This document shows, one piece after another, positions 61,602 through 64,000 of a stretch of 64,000 nucleotides of DNA (positions within the stretch are counted from its first letter, which is position 1; each line of letters begins with the position of its first letter). The notes beneath the pieces are model-generated. The model was not told the origin of the DNA, did no database searches, and worked only from the letters and a program-made list of their open reading frames with translations. The translations under genes and the position numbers were made by a program. The DNA lies in assembly GCA_963793275.1 (NCBI GenBank), contig CAWBZL010000003.1, positions 1,178,001 through 1,242,000 of the forward strand, read 5' to 3'. The DNA is from Marinirhabdus sp963793275 (GTDB lineage Bacteria; Bacteroidota; Bacteroidia; Flavobacteriales; Flavobacteriaceae).

Positions 61602-63755
61602 ATGCAAACAATTTTCAACATATATTCTAATATAAAAAATACCCACTTAAAAAGTGTTATTCTGGGTATTCTATTGTGCAGCCTTTCTAACATAGCTTTT
61701 TCACAAGGACAGACAGAGCAGCTTTTGTCAAGTATTTCAGAAAAACTAAAAGCCCCTATCGCAGATTCGGTACAACTTTATAATGATTTGCACCGTGCCA
61801 GGCTCCTTTCTGAAAAAAAAGAGACAAAACAATTGGCGTCTTCCTATAAAAACCTGGCCACCTGGCATATGGGAAACCCTACTATCGACTCTACCCTACA
61901 TTATCTGGACAAGGTAGCGCATATATATAGCGAGCAAAACGACTCCATACAACTTGCTCATACATATCTTGAATATGAAGAAGCGTTCAAATTAAATACT
62001 AAATACGACAAGGCAACTCAATATGCTTTTAAGGCATTAGAAATTTACGAAGCGAAGGAAAATACTTCAGGTATTGCCGAAGGCTTTTTAAGGCTTAGCG
62101 ATCTTTTCAGCTACAAAAGCGATTATACAAAAGGAGTAGCCTATGCGCAAAAGGCAATCGATTTACTTTCCAATACCACTGAGTATGAACAGTTAGCCAA
62201 ATCGTATCAATACATAGCCTCTAACGAATTATTTGATTTTAAAAATGAAGAGGCCTTAGTGCACATCAATAAAGCAATTGCAATCTTAGATACACATGAG
62301 ATAGAAGGAATGCGCCTACTCTCCTGCCGAAATACACGTGGAAATATTTTGAAATATCTGGAACGCTATGATGATGCTATTTCAGACTACACGTACAATC
62401 TGAATGCGGCAACTAAAATAAACGACACCAGGCTCATAATAGCCTCTAATGGAAACTTAGGGCACATTCATATTATAAGAAAGGAGTACGAAAAGGCAAT
62501 CCCGTATCTATTAAAGGCCATCGATCTGATTAAGAAATCTGGTAATACTGTAAATCTATGGGAAAACTATATGCACGCTTCTTTGGCATACGAAAATTTG
62601 GGAAACTTTAAACAAGCTCTTGAGTTTGAACGCCTTCTGGGTGATGAAAATAAGCTGTATTATAAAACAATTATAGCTAGACAGGAAGGCGAACTGGAGG
62701 TGAAATATGAAACTACTAAAAAGGATGAAACCATTGAAGAACAGGGCGCAACAATTAGCAGGCAAAGAAAAATACAATTATTGTATATAGGCATTGGTCT
62801 CCTACTGGCTATACTTTTAATAGGAATGTATTTTACGATTAAAAATAACAGAAGGAAACGAAATAAACTTACTGGACTTAACCATGCCCTTAAAGAACAA
62901 CAAATAGCTATTGAAGCATCGAATACAAAATTGAAAGATTCCTTACAAGAATTAAAAGAAACGCAAGCCCAACTTATCCAATCCGAAAAAATGGCCTCCC
63001 TGGGAGAACTCACAGCAGGAATTGCACATGAAATTCAGAATCCGCTGAATTTTGTCAATAATTTTAGCGAAGTAAGTAATGAACTTATTGATGAAATGAA
63101 CGCGGAAATTGACAAGAAAAATATGGAAGAAGTAAAATTGATAGCAGCAGATATCAAACAAAACCTGAAAAAAATAAATCATCACGGCAATCGGGCCGAT
63201 GCCATTGTAAAAGGAATGCTTCAGCACAGTAGGAGCAATACCGGAATAAAGGAAGCTACCAACATTAATAAACTGGCCGATGAATACTTGCGTCTTGCAT
63301 ATCACGGGCTAAGGGCAAAGGACAAAAGTTTTAATGCAACCCTGGAAACAGATTTTGACGAAAGTATTGGAACCCTAGATGTCATTCCACAAGACTTGGG
63401 ACGCGTTATTTTGAATTTGATAACAAATGCCTTTTATGCTACCAACGAGAAGAAACAACACTTTCAGGGTGAACCTGTGGAAGACCGTAAAGATTTTAAA
63501 CCAACTGTTTTCGTTTCAACAAAAAAAGAGAATAACAGCATAAGTATTTCCGTAAAAGACAACGGTAATGGAATCCCAAAAGAGGTGCTGAACAAAATAT
63601 TTCAACCCTTTTTTACCACCAAACCCACAGGACAAGGTACCGGTCTAGGCCTTTCTATGAGCTACGATATTGTAAGAGCGCACGGAGGTGACCTCCAAGT
63701 GGAAACGAAAGAAGGCGAAGGAACCACATTCACTATTAACTTACCAAAACAATAA
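61602..63755 (+). CDS. TPR-containing membrane sensor histidine kinase
   Basis: Kinase of 717 residues. The ATG 4 bp after the preceding stop is chosen; an in-frame ATG 48 bp earlier lies inside the upstream gene. Signal peptide (VILGILLCSLSNIAFSQG), a stack of TPR repeats (about 45-360), one membrane helix (about 388-410, LLYIGIGLLLAILLIGMYF), a coiled coil, then HisKA with His476 and HATPase. From the coiled coil on it is nearly the same as the previous kinase (SEKMASLGELTAGIAHEIQ), so the two share a recent transmitter duplication. Confidence 0.92.
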   Translation: MQTIFNIYSNIKNTHLKSVILGILLCSLSNIAFSQGQTEQLLSSISEKLKAPIADSVQLYNDLHRARLLSEKKETKQLASSYKNLATWHMGNPTIDSTLHYLDKVAHIYSEQNDSIQLAHTYLEYEEAFKLNTKYDKATQYAFKALEIYEAKENTSGIAEGFLRLSDLFSYKSDYTKGVAYAQKAIDLLSNTTEYEQLAKSYQYIASNELFDFKNEEALVHINKAIAILDTHEIEGMRLLSCRNTRGNILKYLERYDDAISDYTYNLNAATKINDTRLIIASNGNLGHIHIIRKEYEKAIPYLLKAIDLIKKSGNTVNLWENYMHASLAYENLGNFKQALEFERLLGDENKLYYKTIIARQEGELEVKYETTKKDETIEEQGATISRQRKIQLLYIGIGLLLAILLIGMYFTIKNNRRKRNKLTGLNHALKEQQIAIEASNTKLKDSLQELKETQAQLIQSEKMASLGELTAGIAHEIQNPLNFVNNFSEVSNELIDEMNAEIDKKNMEEVKLIAADIKQNLKKINHHGNRADAIVKGMLQHSRSNTGIKEATNINKLADEYLRLAYHGLRAKDKSFNATLETDFDESIGTLDVIPQDLGRVILNLITNAFYATNEKKQHFQGEPVEDRKDFKPTVFVSTKKENNSISISVKDNGNGIPKEVLNKIFQPFFTTKPTGQGTGLGLSMSYDIVRAHGGDLQVETKEGEGTTFTINLPKQ

Positions 63756-63759
63756 GATT

Positions 63760-64000
63760 ATGAAAATACTAGTTGTTGATGACGAAAAAGACGTAAAAGA
63801 TTTATTTCTACAGCGTTTCAGAAAAGAAATACGGAAAGGAGAGCTTACGCTAATGTTTGCATTTTCGGGAGAAGAAGCCCTGCAAACATTGGATACCATG
63901 AAGCAGGAAGCTATTTTAATCTTAAGCGATATTAATATGCCGGGAATGAGCGGTCTGGAATTGCTCGAAAAAATTAAAACCAATTACGTAGCGCCACCTC
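63760..64000 (+). CDS. Response regulator receiver, cut by the window end
   Basis: First 80 codons of a receiver domain: ILVVDDEKDVKDLF with the acidic pair, and LSDINMPGMSGLELL with the phosphoacceptor Asp. Starts 4 bp after the second kinase, so the two kinases and this regulator form one operon. Output domain not visible. Confidence 0.88.
   Translation, partial: MKILVVDDEKDVKDLFLQRFRKEIRKGELTLMFAFSGEEALQTLDTMKQEAILILSDINMPGMSGLELLEKIKTNYVAPP

Noticed and set aside
1..64000. CRISPR arrays, tRNA or rRNA genes, IS elements, prophage, riboswitches
   Set aside because: No regularly spaced repeats, cloverleaf sequence, transposase or phage protein was seen; no cobalamin riboswitch was recognised before mutA.

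Overview
The window looks like the chromosome of a marine-type flavobacterium (Bacteroidota, Flavobacteriaceae). The DNA is AT-rich, Shine-Dalgarno sequences are mostly absent, and several promoters carry the Bacteroidota -7 box TAnnTTTG. One protein ends in a type IX secretion sorting domain. Families typical of this group include DUF6090, DUF3822, DUF4266/DUF3570, GIN-domain proteins and Reg_prop/Y_Y_Y hybrid sensors. I see no insertion sequence, prophage, CRISPR array, tRNA or rRNA. The one RNA gene is rnpB (RNase P RNA).

Layout. 1-4.7 kb: a heavy-metal RND efflux operon (pump, TolC-like channel, adaptor) broken by about 14 small indels. 4.7-12.4 kb: a VIT-type metal transporter, a Crp/Fnr regulator, a thioredoxin-ApbE-DUF4266-DUF3570 redox operon behind a perfect FNR-type box, then a sulfur module (persulfide dioxygenase-rhodanese, acetolactate-decarboxylase-like lipoprotein, two YeeE/YedE halves) with two promoters of matching architecture. 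12.7-24 kb: propionyl-CoA carboxylase (three genes, minus strand), a PQQ-type sugar dehydrogenase with a cytochrome c lipoprotein, udk, a DivIC/FtsB-like protein, methylmalonyl-CoA mutase (mutA, mutB) and yebC. Together the carboxylase and mutase carry propionyl-CoA to succinyl-CoA; the epimerase is not in the window. 24-47 kb: mostly housekeeping genes, namely a KdsB/KdnB-like fusion enzyme, a RecD-like helicase, rsmD, rnpB, dnaX, miaE, a sixA-ppk1-ppx polyphosphate operon, pdxH, an FKBP, a serine hydrolase and dnaK.

47-64 kb is the accessory and signalling part. A LuxR-type response regulator and a 1014-residue propeller sensor kinase diverge from a small operon (SDR, RidA, cupin-SnoaL, SnoaL). 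Next comes a tandem array of five DUF6090 membrane proteins, then two related soluble or membrane histidine kinases and a truncated response regulator at the window edge. An 18-bp palindrome, ATCACA-N6-TGTGAT, occurs three times, always intergenic and always 19-21 bp upstream of a -7-like box. It precedes the response regulator, the propeller kinase (in the region shared with the divergent operon) and the NTF2-type kinase, which suggests one small regulon.

Three otherwise well conserved genes (PQQ dehydrogenase, mutB, first DUF6090) each contain one single-base indel in or beside a homopolymer, and restoring the frame recovers the expected protein end. These may be sequence errors. The dense cluster in the RND operon may be true decay or a badly resolved stretch.
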